This document shows positions 7,387 to 16,030 of a stretch of DNA of 41,954 nucleotides, in pieces. Position 1 is the first letter of the stretch. Each line of letters opens with the position of its first letter. The notes under the pieces are model-generated. The model ran no database searches. It was given only the letters and a program-made list of their open reading frames with translations, and was not told the origin of the DNA. Made by a program: the position numbers and the translations under genes. The DNA comes from an uncultured Alloprevotella sp. GTDB lineage: Bacteria; Bacteroidota; Bacteroidia; Bacteroidales; Bacteroidaceae. The stretch lies in the NCBI GenBank assembly GCA_944320745.1, contig CALUIN010000013.1:1-41954 (forward strand), read 5' to 3'.

Positions 7387-8700
7387 ATGAAACGCTTCAG
7401 ACTCTTTATCCTCCTGACCCTTATGGCAACGGCTCCGGCCTTAGCCCAAAACGACATCACCGTACATGACGACCGCAGCGGAAACGACGAGGTCATCGCC
7501 CTGCCCGAGGGCCTCTCCGTCGAGGCCGACTCCCTCCTGAAAATATGGCAGGCCAAGAAATACCTGTACACCGACTCCGCATGCACAGACTCAGGCATCA
7601 ACCCCGCGTACCCCGACGAAGTGTACCAGGAGCGCTTGCACCGCCTGCCCACCATTATCGAAATGCCCTACAACTCCATAGTCCGTCAATTCATCGACGA
7701 GTACAGCAGCAAGCGCCGCTCACAAGTGGCCTTCATGCTCGGGGCCGGCAATTTCTACATACCCATATTCGAGGAAGCGCTCGACTACTACGGGCTGCCC
7801 CTCGAGCTGAAGTATCTCCCCGTCGTAGAGTCCGCGCTCAACCCCAAGGCCGTGAGCCGAGCAGGCGCCGTAGGGCTCTGGCAATTCATGCTCGAGACAG
7901 CCAAGCGCTACGACCTGGAGATCAACAGCCTGGTCGACGAGCGCTGCGACCCGTCCAAGGCCACATGGGCCGCCGCCAAGTACCTGCGCGACCTGTACCA
8001 GATCTATGGCGACTGGAACCTCGTGCTTGCCGCCTACAACTGCGGACCGGAGCAAGTGAACAAAGCGATACACCGTGCCGACGGCGCAAAGGACTACTGG
8101 ACAATCTATCCCTACCTGCCTAAGGAGACGAGGGGCTACGTCCCGGCCTTCATCGCCGCGAACTACATCATGACGTACTACTGCGAGCACAACATCTGCC
8201 CCATGAAGACCCGCTACCCCGTCACTACGGATACCATTATGGTGGCCCGCGACGTGCACGTGCGGCAAATAGCCGACCTCTGCCACATCGATGCCGAGGC
8301 CGTACGCGCCCTCAACCCGCAGTACCGCACAGACATCATCCCGGGCCGCTCCGGGCTCACAGCAATCCGTCTGCCTCAGGAAACGGTCACGGCATTTATT
8401 GACTGGAAGGACTCCATATATAATTACCGCGCGGAGGAGTTGCTCACGCGGCGCGCCCGCGTAGAAGTGGCCGAGCAGGCCAAGCCCGCCTCCACCCCCG
8501 CCACTACGACAAGGAAGAAGGCAACGAGCCGCTCGTCGAGGAGCAGGCGCTCCACCAGACCCCGCACGGCCACTGTGCGCAAGGGCGACACGCTGAGCGA
8601 AATCGCCAAGCGCAACGGGACGACAGTCAGCAAGCTACGCCGCCTCAACCGCATCAAGGGCAACCTGATACGGCCCGGGCAGAAGCTCCGCGTGCGCTAA
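7387..8700 (+). CDS. mltD: LysM-containing lytic murein transglycosylase, MltD-like
   Basis: A periplasmic enzyme of the Slt/MltD type that cleaves the MurNAc-GlcNAc bond of peptidoglycan, giving 1,6-anhydro ends. The 437-residue protein has a signal peptide ending ALAQ (about 18-21). The family 1 catalytic segment is LKYLPVVESALNPKAVS, with predicted general acid Glu148, followed by GAVGLWQFM. LVLAAYNCGPEQVNKAI is the second conserved block. After a Ser/Thr/Arg-rich linker, a LysM module (TVRKGDTLSEIAKRNGTT, about 393-437) binds glycan. The frame is open far upstream, but the ATG at 7387 starts the signal peptide. The gene ends at a strong terminator. Confidence 0.93.
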   Translation: MKRFRLFILLTLMATAPALAQNDITVHDDRSGNDEVIALPEGLSVEADSLLKIWQAKKYLYTDSACTDSGINPAYPDEVYQERLHRLPTIIEMPYNSIVRQFIDEYSSKRRSQVAFMLGAGNFYIPIFEEALDYYGLPLELKYLPVVESALNPKAVSRAGAVGLWQFMLETAKRYDLEINSLVDERCDPSKATWAAAKYLRDLYQIYGDWNLVLAAYNCGPEQVNKAIHRADGAKDYWTIYPYLPKETRGYVPAFIAANYIMTYYCEHNICPMKTRYPVTTDTIMVARDVHVRQIADLCHIDAEAVRALNPQYRTDIIPGRSGLTAIRLPQETVTAFIDWKDSIYNYRAEELLTRRARVEVAEQAKPASTPATTTRKKATSRSSRSRRSTRPRTATVRKGDTLSEIAKRNGTTVSKLRRLNRIKGNLIRPGQKLRVR

Positions 8701-8709
8701 GCCGCAAAG

Positions 8710-8753
8710 AGCGTGCTGCCGCTCCGCCGCTGCGAAGCGGCAGCACGCTTTTT
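8710..8753 (+). terminator. rho-independent terminator after mltD
   Basis: A perfect 14-bp stem (8710-8723 with 8736-8749) has a 12-nt loop and TTTTT at 8749-8753. It closes the parA-parB-DUF5683-mltD unit 10 bp after the mltD stop. Confidence 0.85.
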
Positions 8754-8833
8754 CACGACCCGCGGAGCCCCACCCCCGACACAGCCGCCACCGGCTCGGG
8801 CGACCAAACACAAACCCCTTAAATTCGACCACT

Positions 8834-11092
8834 ATGCAAGCCCCTACTACCAAACCCCTCAGTCCTCAGGAACAGAAGGACGAGGAAATGATCAATGCCG
8901 CGTTTCAGCACCTGCTCGACACCTATCTGGCTTCCAATCACCGGCGCAAAGTGGAAATCATCACCAAGGCCTTCCACTTTGCCAAACAGGCCCACAGGGG
9001 CGTGCGCCGCCTTTCGGGAGAACCCTACATACTCCACCCCATCGCCGTCGCACAAATCGTCTGCGGCGAGATAGGCCTGGGCTCCACGTCCATATGCGCC
9101 GCCCTGCTCCACGACGTCGAGGAGGACACCGACTATACCAACGAGGACATCGCCAACCTCTTTGGGCAAAAGATAGCCAACATCGTCGAAGGGCTTACCA
9201 AGATAGCCGGCGGCATCTTCGGCGACCGCGCCTCGCTCCAGGCCGAGACGTTCAAGAAGCTATTGCTCACAATGAGCGACGACGTCCGCGTCATCCTCAT
9301 CAAGATAGCCGACCGCCTGCACAACATGCGCACCCTCTCGAGCATGCTCCCCAGCAAGCAGTACAAGATTGCCGGCGAAACGCTCTACATCTTCGCCCCC
9401 ATCGCCGAGAGACTCGGACTCAACAAGATAAAGACGGAACTCGAGAACCTCAGTTTCAAGTACGAGCACCCGGACGAATACGCACAGATAGAGCAGAACC
9501 TGGCCGACACGCAGGAGGAGCGCGACGCCATCTTCGCCGACTTCACCGCCCCCATACGCCAGAAGCTCGACGAGATAGGCGTGAAGTACGAGATCAAGGC
9601 CCGCGTCAAGAGCCCCTACTCCATCTGGATGAAAATGCAGAACAAGCACATCCCCTTCAGCGAGGTCTACGACGTGCTCGCCATCCGCATCGTATTCGTC
9701 CCGGCCGACCGGAAGGAGGAAATAGACGAGTGCTACCGCATCTACGGCGCGCTGACCAAGATCTATACGCCCCACCCCACCCGCTTCCGCGACTGGCTCT
9801 CCAGCCCCAAGGCCAACGGCTACCAGGCCCTGCACAACACCTTCATGAGCAAGCAGGGCAAATGGATCGAAGTGCAGATCCGCTCCGACCGTATGGACGA
9901 CATCGCCGAAGTCGGATTTGCCGCCCATTGGAAATACAAGGACAAAGACGCCGGATACGACGAGAACGAGCTCGACAAGTGGCTCAACTCCATCAAGGAA
10001 ATCCTCGACGACCCGCAGCCCGACACGCTCGACCTGCTCGACACCATCAAGCTCAACCTCTTCACCTCGGAGATACTCGTCTTCACCCCCAAGGGCGACA
10101 TCAAGACCATGCCCTCAGGCTCCACCGCGCTCGACTTCGCCTTCTCCATCCACTCCTTCCTGGGCTCCCACTGCTTCGGCGCCAAGGTGAACCACCGCCT
10201 CGTGCCCTTGAGCTACAAGCTCAAGAGCGGCGATCAGGTGGAAATCCTCACCTCGCGCACGCAGCACGTACAGCCCGAGTGGCTCAACTTCGTCACCACT
10301 GCCAAGGCACGCGGCAAGATCCAGGCCATCCTCCGCCGCATAGAGCGCGAGAAGCACCGTGCCGGGGAGGAGAAGCTGCGCACCTTCCTCGCCGGGAAGG
10401 ACATAGAGCCCTCCACGCTCGTCTTCGACAAGCTCGCCACCTTCCACCACCTCCCCGCGCGCGAGGCGCTCTTCACCGCCATAGCCGACGAGAAGATCAC
10501 CCCCGGCGAGAGCGACATCAACTTCCTCCGCGGGAAGCACGCCTCAAAGGGGTGGCGCAAGTTCATCCCCTTCCTCGGCAAGAAGCAGCCGGCCGAAACA
10601 GCCGCGCCGGCGGACTACGCCGACTTCGTCAAAGGCCTGAACCGCAAGCAGGTGCTCGTGCTCAACGAGGAGACATTGGCCAAGTGCAAGATAGCGCCCT
10701 GCTGCAACCCCATACCCGGCGACGACGTGCTGGGCTACATCACGCCGGACAACCAGCTGGAGATACACAAGCGCAGCTGCGAGGACGCCGTGAAGCTCAA
10801 GACGCGCTACGGCAACAACATCATCGCCTGCACGTGGGACACCCACAAGGTGCGCCTCTTCGAGACGACCATCTACCTGAAAGGCATGGACAGCCAGGGC
10901 GTGCTCTACGCCATCGCCGACGTCCTGCACAAGCAGCACCAGTTCATCATCCGCCGCATCACGCTCACGACGAACGACGGCATCTTTGAGGGAAGCATCG
11001 ACATCTCCGTCTACGACACGGACGACGTCCGCGCGCTCTGCGACTCACTCATGCAATTGGAGAACGTGGAGTCGGCCGTCCGCGTGGACTGA
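8834..11092 (+). CDS. rel: bifunctional (p)ppGpp synthetase/hydrolase Rel
   Basis: A stringent-response enzyme that makes ppGpp from ATP and GDP and hydrolyses it in the cytoplasm. The 752-residue length is typical of long Rel proteins. The HD hydrolase domain (about 45-200) is intact, with HDVEED at 93-98, so hydrolysis should be active. The synthetase domain (about 235-370) has RVKSPYSIWMKMQNK, DVLAIRIVF and the FRDWLSSPKANGYQALH block. TGS follows (EILVFTPKGDIKTMPSGST, about 415). A zinc-finger-like stretch contains CKIAPCCNPIPGD, and an ACT domain closes the protein. It lies 80 bp after the mltD terminator, so it probably has its own promoter, although no clear TTTG / TAnnTTTG pair is visible. 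Confidence 0.96.
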   Translation: MQAPTTKPLSPQEQKDEEMINAAFQHLLDTYLASNHRRKVEIITKAFHFAKQAHRGVRRLSGEPYILHPIAVAQIVCGEIGLGSTSICAALLHDVEEDTDYTNEDIANLFGQKIANIVEGLTKIAGGIFGDRASLQAETFKKLLLTMSDDVRVILIKIADRLHNMRTLSSMLPSKQYKIAGETLYIFAPIAERLGLNKIKTELENLSFKYEHPDEYAQIEQNLADTQEERDAIFADFTAPIRQKLDEIGVKYEIKARVKSPYSIWMKMQNKHIPFSEVYDVLAIRIVFVPADRKEEIDECYRIYGALTKIYTPHPTRFRDWLSSPKANGYQALHNTFMSKQGKWIEVQIRSDRMDDIAEVGFAAHWKYKDKDAGYDENELDKWLNSIKEILDDPQPDTLDLLDTIKLNLFTSEILVFTPKGDIKTMPSGSTALDFAFSIHSFLGSHCFGAKVNHRLVPLSYKLKSGDQVEILTSRTQHVQPEWLNFVTTAKARGKIQAILRRIEREKHRAGEEKLRTFLAGKDIEPSTLVFDKLATFHHLPAREALFTAIADEKITPGESDINFLRGKHASKGWRKFIPFLGKKQPAETAAPADYADFVKGLNRKQVLVLNEETLAKCKIAPCCNPIPGDDVLGYITPDNQLEIHKRSCEDAVKLKTRYGNNIIACTWDTHKVRLFETTIYLKGMDSQGVLYAIADVLHKQHQFIIRRITLTTNDGIFEGSIDISVYDTDDVRALCDSLMQLENVESAVRVD

Positions 11093-11147
11093 CAGCCCCT
11101 CCGGCCCCGCCGTCCCCGTCCGGACGGCCGCGGCCTCATCCCGCGAC

Positions 11148-11191
11148 AACTCGCCTTAGCCCCGTTCCGACGGGGCTAAGGCGAGTTTTTT
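11148..11191 (+). terminator. rel terminator built from two inverted repeat units
   Basis: An 18-bp perfect stem (11148-11165 with 11170-11187), a TCCG loop and six T at 11186-11191. The arms are one forward (ACTCGCCTTAGCCCCGT) and one reverse (ACGGGGCTAAGGCGAGT) unit of the 21-bp repeat family, so here the family forms a complete intrinsic terminator between convergent rel and porX. Confidence 0.8.
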
Positions 11192-11211
11192 CTGGGCTAA
11201 GGCCCGTGGCG
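11149..11211. repeat. 21-bp intergenic repeat cluster 3 (3 units)
   Basis: Units start at 11149 (forward), 11170 (reverse) and 11191 (reverse, TCTGGGCTAAGGCCCGT). The first two pair perfectly as the rel terminator; the third follows in the same register after the T-tract. The cluster sits in the 219-bp gap between the convergent rel and porX genes. Confidence 0.85.
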
Positions 11212-11311
11212 GCAGAGGCGGTCCTCCGCGCCTCCGCTTCAGGGCGGCGCGCCGGCCAGACTGCCGTCGGCGGGGGTGCGCCAGGCGGGACAGCGCGGAG
11301 AACGCCGGGGC

Positions 11312-12862
11312 TCAGCGTTTTTTCGGACGCAGCACCACGAGGGGCACAATCATCTCCTCCATGGACACGCCGCCGTGCTGGAACGTGTCGCGGTAGTAGC
11401 CCACATAATAGTTGTAGTTGTTCGGATAAGCAAAGAACTTGTCGCCCTGCGCGAAGATGTAGGCCGAGGACAGGTTGGGCGACGGCAGACCGAAGCGCGC
11501 AGGGCGGCGCACTTCGAGCACCTCGCGGGCGTCGTAGCCCAGGTTGCGTCCCACCTTATAGCGCAAGTTGGTATTTACATTGCGGTCGCCCACGATACGC
11601 ACCGGCGTGGTGACGCGGATGCTGCCGTGGTCCGTAGTGATTATGATGTCGTAGTCGAGCGAGGCAAGCGTGCGGAAGAGTTCCTTGACCGGCGTGTGGC
11701 GGAACCAGGAGAGCGTGATGCTGCGGTAGGCTGGTTCGGTGGCTGCCAGCTCGCGCACCATCTTCGACTCCGTCCGCGCGTGGGAAAGTATGTCGATGAA
11801 GTTGACCACCAGGACGTTGAGCGGCGTCCGGGTGAGCTGCCGGAACTGCGACAGGAGGCGGTCGGCGGCCACCGAGTCGTTCAGCTTGTGATAGGTGAAG
11901 GCTTCGTGGCGGCGGTAGCGCTCCATCTGGCGGCGTATGAGGGCTTCCTCGTTGAGGTTTTTCCCCTCGTCCTCCTCCTCGTCCACCCACAGGTCGGGGT
12001 ACATCTCGCGGATCTGCGCCGGCATGAGTCCGGCGAAAATGGCGTTGCGCGCATACTGCGTGGCAGTGGGGAGGATGCTGAAGTAAAGGTCTTCGTCGAT
12101 GCCGAAGTCCTCGGCCAGCTCCTCGCTGAGCACGCGCCACTGGTCGAAGCGGAAATTGTCCAGCACGAGGAGGAACACTTTGCGGCCCTCGCGCAGGCGG
12201 GGGAACACCTGGCGCTTGAACACGTCGGGGCTCATCAGCGGCCGGCTGTCCGGGCTGTTGACCCACTCCTCGTAGTTGCGCCGCACGAAGCGGGCAAAGC
12301 GGGCGTTGGCCTCCTCCTTCTGGGCGCGTAGCATCTCGGCCATGGCCTCGTCCGCCCCTTCGAGGGCCAGCTCCCAGTGGACCAGCCGCTTGTAGAGCTG
12401 CTTCCAGCCGTCGGCATCCAGGTCCTCGGCCATCTGCCCGCCGATACGGCCGAAGTCCTCGCGGTAGCCCGTCTGCGTGACCTCCTGCTCGAGCTCGCGG
12501 CGGTGTATGTTCCGCTTGAGCGACAGGAGTATCTGCTTGGGGTGTACGGGCTTGAGCAGGTAGTCCGCTATCTTCGAGCCGATAGCCTGGTCCATGAGGT
12601 CCTCCGCCTCGTTTTTGGTCACCATCACTACGGGCACGTGAGGCAGCACTTCCTTGATTTCCTCCAGCGTCTTGAGCCCGCTCCAGCCCGGCATGTTCTC
12701 GTCAAGCAGGATGAGGTCGAAGTCGTTGTGCCGGCATATCTCGTAAGCGTCCGGCCCGTTCGAGGCAGTCGTCACGCTGTAGCCCTTTTTCTCGAGAAAG
12801 ATGATGTAGGCCTTGAGCAGGTCCGCCTCGTCATCCACCCATAGCAGACGTCCGTTGGTCAT
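11312..12862 (-). CDS. porX: PorX-type response regulator with PglZ domain
   Basis: A 516-residue response regulator of the PorX family, which in Porphyromonas and Flavobacterium acts with the kinase PorY to control the type IX secretion system. The REC domain (about 4-120) has D10-D11, phosphoacceptor Asp54 (LILLDENMPG) and KP in DYLLKPVHPK. A helical linker (about 125-200) leads to an alkaline-phosphatase-like PglZ domain (about 205-515). That domain has LVLDNFRFDQW, VNFIDILSHAR and TTDHGSI, the expected zinc-site residues. In PorX this domain acts on phosphodiester oligonucleotide substrates (family knowledge). It has no DNA-binding domain. The gene is monocistronic; a near-consensus -7 box lies at 12890-12897. 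Whether this organism has a type IX system cannot be told from the window. Confidence 0.9.
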   Translation of the reverse strand: MTNGRLLWVDDEADLLKAYIIFLEKKGYSVTTASNGPDAYEICRHNDFDLILLDENMPGWSGLKTLEEIKEVLPHVPVVMVTKNEAEDLMDQAIGSKIADYLLKPVHPKQILLSLKRNIHRRELEQEVTQTGYREDFGRIGGQMAEDLDADGWKQLYKRLVHWELALEGADEAMAEMLRAQKEEANARFARFVRRNYEEWVNSPDSRPLMSPDVFKRQVFPRLREGRKVFLLVLDNFRFDQWRVLSEELAEDFGIDEDLYFSILPTATQYARNAIFAGLMPAQIREMYPDLWVDEEEDEGKNLNEEALIRRQMERYRRHEAFTYHKLNDSVAADRLLSQFRQLTRTPLNVLVVNFIDILSHARTESKMVRELAATEPAYRSITLSWFRHTPVKELFRTLASLDYDIIITTDHGSIRVTTPVRIVGDRNVNTNLRYKVGRNLGYDAREVLEVRRPARFGLPSPNLSSAYIFAQGDKFFAYPNNYNYYVGYYRDTFQHGGVSMEEMIVPLVVLRPKKR

Positions 12863-12889
12863 AGTCGGAAAAATTTCTGATTCTCAAGG

Positions 12890-12897
12890 CGAAGGTA
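12890..12897 (-). promoter_or_regulatory. -7-like promoter element for porX
   Basis: TACCTTCG on the minus strand is one base from TAnnTTTG, about 28 nt upstream of the porX start. It directly abuts the terminator of the upstream frr-nfeD unit. Confidence 0.35.
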
Positions 12898-12899
12898 CG

Positions 12900-12932
12900 A
12901 AAAAACGCCTGGAAGGCGGACTTCCAGGCGTT
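12900..12932 (-). terminator. rho-independent terminator after the NfeD-like gene
   Basis: A perfect 12-bp stem (12904-12915 with 12921-12932) has a 5-nt loop. The A-run at 12900-12905 reads as T6 on the minus strand. It ends the frr-esterase-rsgA-NfeD unit. Confidence 0.85.
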
Positions 12933-12945
12933 AAAGAGTGTGAGC

Positions 12946-13413
12946 CTAACGGCGGCGCACCAGGATGAGGGCGTCGCGCACCTCGGTGACGACGACGGGC
13001 GCGCCTTCGTCGAGAAATCCGCTGACGCTCTTCACCTCGACCGTCTTGCCGCCGATGCGGGCGTTGCCGATGAGGGCCAGCCGCGTCAGGGCCACGCCTT
13101 CGTCGCCGGGCCTGACGGACAGCTGCTCGGCCGTGGCTGCCGTGGAGTCGATGGCCGCGTGGAGCGAGACGCGGTCCAAGGCCTTCGACCGGCTGAGCCA
13201 CCAGAAGAAAAGAAGCACGAGAGCCGTGGAGGCCAGGACGGCCAGGACGGCCATGAGCGGGCCTGCGGCGAAGTAGACCAGGATGCAGTCCACGACGACG
13301 CAGGCCGTGCCCAGCACGCTGGCCACGCCGATGCCGGGCGTGACAAAGGCTTCGATGGCGTAGAACATCAGTGCCAGCAATACGATGAATACGATTAACA
13401 GTGTGAGCGACAT
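12946..13413 (-). CDS. short NfeD-like membrane protein
   Basis: A 155-residue inner-membrane protein with three hydrophobic segments (about 3-23, 28-52 and 51-73) and a C-terminal OB-fold NfeD domain (about 95-152, with GDEGVALTRLALIGNARIGG). It lacks the N-terminal ClpP-like protease of long NfeD proteins, so it is the short form. That form usually pairs with an SPFH/flotillin gene (floA). No flotillin gene is adjacent: the upstream neighbour is rsgA, 48 bp away. The likely role is membrane-domain organisation with a flotillin encoded elsewhere (inference). It is last in its unit, before the terminator at 12900-12932. Confidence 0.8.
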   Translation of the reverse strand: MSLTLLIVFIVLLALMFYAIEAFVTPGIGVASVLGTACVVVDCILVYFAAGPLMAVLAVLASTALVLLFFWWLSRSKALDRVSLHAAIDSTAATAEQLSVRPGDEGVALTRLALIGNARIGGKTVEVKSVSGFLDEGAPVVVTEVRDALILVRRR

Positions 13414-13461
13414 TTGCAGTGGATGTTTGGCCTTTCCTTCGCCCGCCGCGGCCGGACGGCG

Positions 13462-14403
13462 TCAGAAGGGTTGGCGGTACTTTGTCTCGTCCTTGTCCTC
13501 GAGCATGGAGAGATAGGAGGCGTAGCGCGTGGGGGCCAGGCGGTGCCCCTCGAGGGCCTCGAGCACGGCGCAGCCCGGCTCGTGCGTATGGGTGCAGTTG
13601 TGGAAGCGGCAGCCGGCGGACAGGTGGAAGATGTCGCGGAAGTAGTGCGCCACCTCGCCGGGCTCCATGTCGAACGTCCCGAACCCCTTGATGCCGGGAA
13701 TGTCTATGACGGAGCCTCCGCCAGGCAAGTCGTAGAGCTCGCTGAAAGTAGTAGTGTGCATGCCGGTGCCGTGGGCAGCTGAGACGGCGGCAGTCCGGGC
13801 ATTGGCGCCGGGTATGAGGCGGTTGAGCAGCGTAGACTTGCCCACGCCGGAATGCCCGGCCAGCAGGCAGACGGCGCCGCGCATTCGCCCGGCGAGCACT
13901 TCCAGGCCCTCGCCCGTCACGGCCGAGAGGGGCAGGCACTCGTAGCCCACGGCGCGGTACAGGGCCATGAGCCCCTCGGCCTCTTCGCGCTCGGAGGCGG
14001 AGAGTTCGTCCATCTTGTTGAACACGAGCACGACGGGCACGCGGTAGGCCTCGGCCGAAGCCAGGAAGCGGTCTACGAACGTGGTCGTGGTCACGGGCCG
14101 CGCCACGGTGACGAAAAGCAAGGCCAAGTCTACGTTTGCCGCGAGGATGTGGCTCTGCTTGGACAGGTTCGAGGCCTTGCGGATAATGTAATTACGGCGG
14201 TCGCCGATGTCCGTGATGTAGGCCACGCCACCGGTGCGCTCCTCCACCGTGACCCTGTCGCCCACGGCAACGGGATTGGTGGAGCGGATGCCGCGCAGGC
14301 GGAAGTTGCCCTTCACCCGGCACTCCATGACTTCTCCGCCGTCCATGCGGACGACATAGCTACTGCCCGTATTGCGTATCACGGTTCCTTGCATGGCTGT
14401 CAA
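13462..14403 (-). CDS. rsgA: ribosome small-subunit-dependent GTPase RsgA
   Basis: A circularly permuted GTPase that checks late maturation of the 30S subunit. The 313-residue protein has an N-terminal OB fold (about 4-70). Its G motifs come in the permuted order: NKMD (129-132), then GHSGVGKST (183-191), then DIPG (234-237). A C-terminal zinc knuckle has Cys265, Cys270, His272 and Cys278. An in-frame ATG at codon 4 (14394) is an alternative start. It lies directly downstream of the secreted esterase gene (11 bp gap) and upstream of the NfeD-like gene. Confidence 0.95.
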   Translation of the reverse strand: MTAMQGTVIRNTGSSYVVRMDGGEVMECRVKGNFRLRGIRSTNPVAVGDRVTVEERTGGVAYITDIGDRRNYIIRKASNLSKQSHILAANVDLALLFVTVARPVTTTTFVDRFLASAEAYRVPVVLVFNKMDELSASEREEAEGLMALYRAVGYECLPLSAVTGEGLEVLAGRMRGAVCLLAGHSGVGKSTLLNRLIPGANARTAAVSAAHGTGMHTTTFSELYDLPGGGSVIDIPGIKGFGTFDMEPGEVAHYFRDIFHLSAGCRFHNCTHTHEPGCAVLEALEGHRLAPTRYASYLSMLEDKDETKYRQPF

Positions 14404-14413
14404 TATCTTTCTG

Positions 14414-15307
14414 TCATTTTGCCTGGGCGCGCCAGAAAGCGCGGCTCACGAAGGGCAGGGCCCGAAAGAGCGCCGAGTGCCAGTACTCCCAGTCGTGGCC
14501 GCCGTCGCGCACCCGCAGCTCGCAGGGCACGGCGGCACGTCGCATCAGCCCGTAGAAAGCGAGGTTGTCCCTAAGGAGGAAATCATCGTCGCCGCAGTCG
14601 ACGAACCAAGCCACGGCGCGCAAGGGCGCCCGCCGGTCCTCGCCGTCCTGGCGCATATAGTCCAAGGCGCTGTTCCTGTGGTAGCCCTCCAGGGCCAGGT
14701 CCAAGCGCGAAGCGGGCTGCTTCACGCCGTCGTGGTGAAGCATGGCGCTCATAGCGTAGACGGCACAGAAGTCCTCGGGCCGGTGCAGGGCGTAAACCAC
14801 GCTACCTCCACCGCCCATGGAAAGACCCGCGACGGCACGCCGCTCCTTGGCGCCGCCGCAGCGGTAGCGCTGCTCCACGCGGGGCATGAACTCGCTGAAG
14901 AAGAACGTCTCGTAGGCCCACCCGGGCACGTCGAAGTAGCCCTGCCAGTGGTGCTTCACGTCAGCGCCTCCGGCGTCGGGCGTCACGATAATCATCTCGT
15001 CGATTGCGCCACTGGCCGCGAGGCGGTCGTAAACGTCCTTGAGCCGCCCCTTCAAGGCCCAGCACGTATGGTCCTCGCCCATGCCGTGAAGCAGATAGAG
15101 CACGGGGTAGGTGCGTGCCGTGTCGTGCCCGTAGGAAGCGGGCAACAGGACGTTGAATCGGCGTACCGTGTCGAGCACGCTGCTGCGCACGGTGTCCTCC
15201 ACTATGCGGCTCGCCCCGCGGCTCGGCTGTGCGGCGGCGCCCAAGGGGAGCAGCATCAGGAGGAGACACGCCGCGCGGACGATGCTTCGGCTCATATTCT
15301 TCTCCAT
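14414..15307 (-). CDS. secreted esterase, alpha/beta hydrolase (PF00756 type)
   Basis: A predicted exported esterase of 297 residues related to esterase D and CE1 feruloyl/acetyl esterases. It has a signal peptide (MSRSIVRAACLLLMLLPLGA, then AAQ), LYLLHGMGEDHTCW as the oxyanion-region strand, and the nucleophile Ser in GLSMGGGG. A likely acid Asp lies in FVDCGDDDF and the catalytic His in DGGHDWEYW near the C-terminus. The frame is open upstream into frr, but the ATGs at 15307 (MEKNMSRS) and 15295 (MSRS) begin the signal peptide; 15307 follows a TATATAT tract and is chosen. It sits between frr and rsgA, an odd place for a carbohydrate-type esterase. The substrate is unknown. Confidence 0.82.
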   Translation of the reverse strand: MEKNMSRSIVRAACLLLMLLPLGAAAQPSRGASRIVEDTVRSSVLDTVRRFNVLLPASYGHDTARTYPVLYLLHGMGEDHTCWALKGRLKDVYDRLAASGAIDEMIIVTPDAGGADVKHHWQGYFDVPGWAYETFFFSEFMPRVEQRYRCGGAKERRAVAGLSMGGGGSVVYALHRPEDFCAVYAMSAMLHHDGVKQPASRLDLALEGYHRNSALDYMRQDGEDRRAPLRAVAWFVDCGDDDFLLRDNLAFYGLMRRAAVPCELRVRDGGHDWEYWHSALFRALPFVSRAFWRAQAK

Positions 15308-15372
15308 ATATATACGGACCGCCCGGCGGCGCCCGCCGGCGGCAAAGGCCGGCACGGCCGCCGGGCTGACGG

Positions 15373-15933
15373 TCAGACGGTCATGATCTCCTTGTTCTTG
15401 GCGGCCAGGAGCTCTTCCACCTTTTTCATCATCTTGTCGTGGATCTTCTGCAGGTCGGCCTCGGCGTCCTTCTCGTTGTCCTCGGAAAGGCCGTCCTTGA
15501 CTGCTTTCTTCAGCTTCTCGATGCCGTCGCGCCGGGCGGCGCGGATGGCCACCTTGCACTCTTCAGCCTCGCGGCTGCACTGCTTGGTGAGGTCGCGGCG
15601 GCGCTCCTCGGTGAGAGGCGGGATAGAGAGGCGGATCAGCTCGCCGTTGTTCTCGGGCATGATGCCTACGGGGCTGTCGATGATGGCTTTCTCGATGACG
15701 CGGAACATTTGCTTGTCCCACGGCTTGATAGCGATGGTACGGGCATCGGGAGTGGTCAGGGCTGCCACGTTATTGAGCGGGACCATAGAGCCGTAGCTGT
15801 TCACCCGGATCTCGTCAAGGATGTGGATGTTGGCCTTGCCGGCGCGGATGTGCGCCAAGGTGTCCTCGAGGTGAAGCACGCTCATTTCCATTCTTTCCTC
15901 ACTCTCGGCGAGGCACTTCTTTACATCAAACAT
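15373..15933 (-). CDS. frr: ribosome recycling factor
   Basis: RRF splits post-termination ribosomes together with EF-G. The 186-residue length is standard. Diagnostic segments include HIRAGKANIHILDEIRVNSYG, DARTIAIKPWDK, SPVGIMPENNGELIRLSIPPLTEERR and the helical C-terminal AAKNKEIMTV. It is first in the minus-strand unit frr-esterase-rsgA-NfeD. A -7 element (15983-15990) lies about 50 nt upstream. Confidence 0.97.
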   Translation of the reverse strand: MFDVKKCLAESEERMEMSVLHLEDTLAHIRAGKANIHILDEIRVNSYGSMVPLNNVAALTTPDARTIAIKPWDKQMFRVIEKAIIDSPVGIMPENNGELIRLSIPPLTEERRRDLTKQCSREAEECKVAIRAARRDGIEKLKKAVKDGLSEDNEKDAEADLQKIHDKMMKKVEELLAAKNKEIMTV

Positions 15934-15982
15934 GGTGCGATATTTTTTACTTTACTCGAAATTGTTGCGCTGGATGCGTGAA

Positions 15983-15990
15983 CAAAGGTA
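15983..15990 (-). promoter_or_regulatory. -7 promoter element for frr
   Basis: TACCTTTG on the minus strand matches TAnnTTTG and would start transcription about 40 nt before the frr ATG. No TTTG is evident at -33. Confidence 0.5.
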
Positions 15991-16030
15991 CGCATTATTT
16001 GGAAACGGGCCGCGCGGGACCCGCCTTTTT

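Noticed and set aside
8713-10989. Long plus-strand frame overlapping rel
   Set aside because: Arg/Pro/His-rich shadow of rel in another frame; rel has all family motifs.
12946-13413. Flotillin partner (floA) next to the NfeD-like gene
   Set aside because: Neither neighbour encodes an SPFH protein; rsgA lies upstream and porX, after a terminator, downstream.
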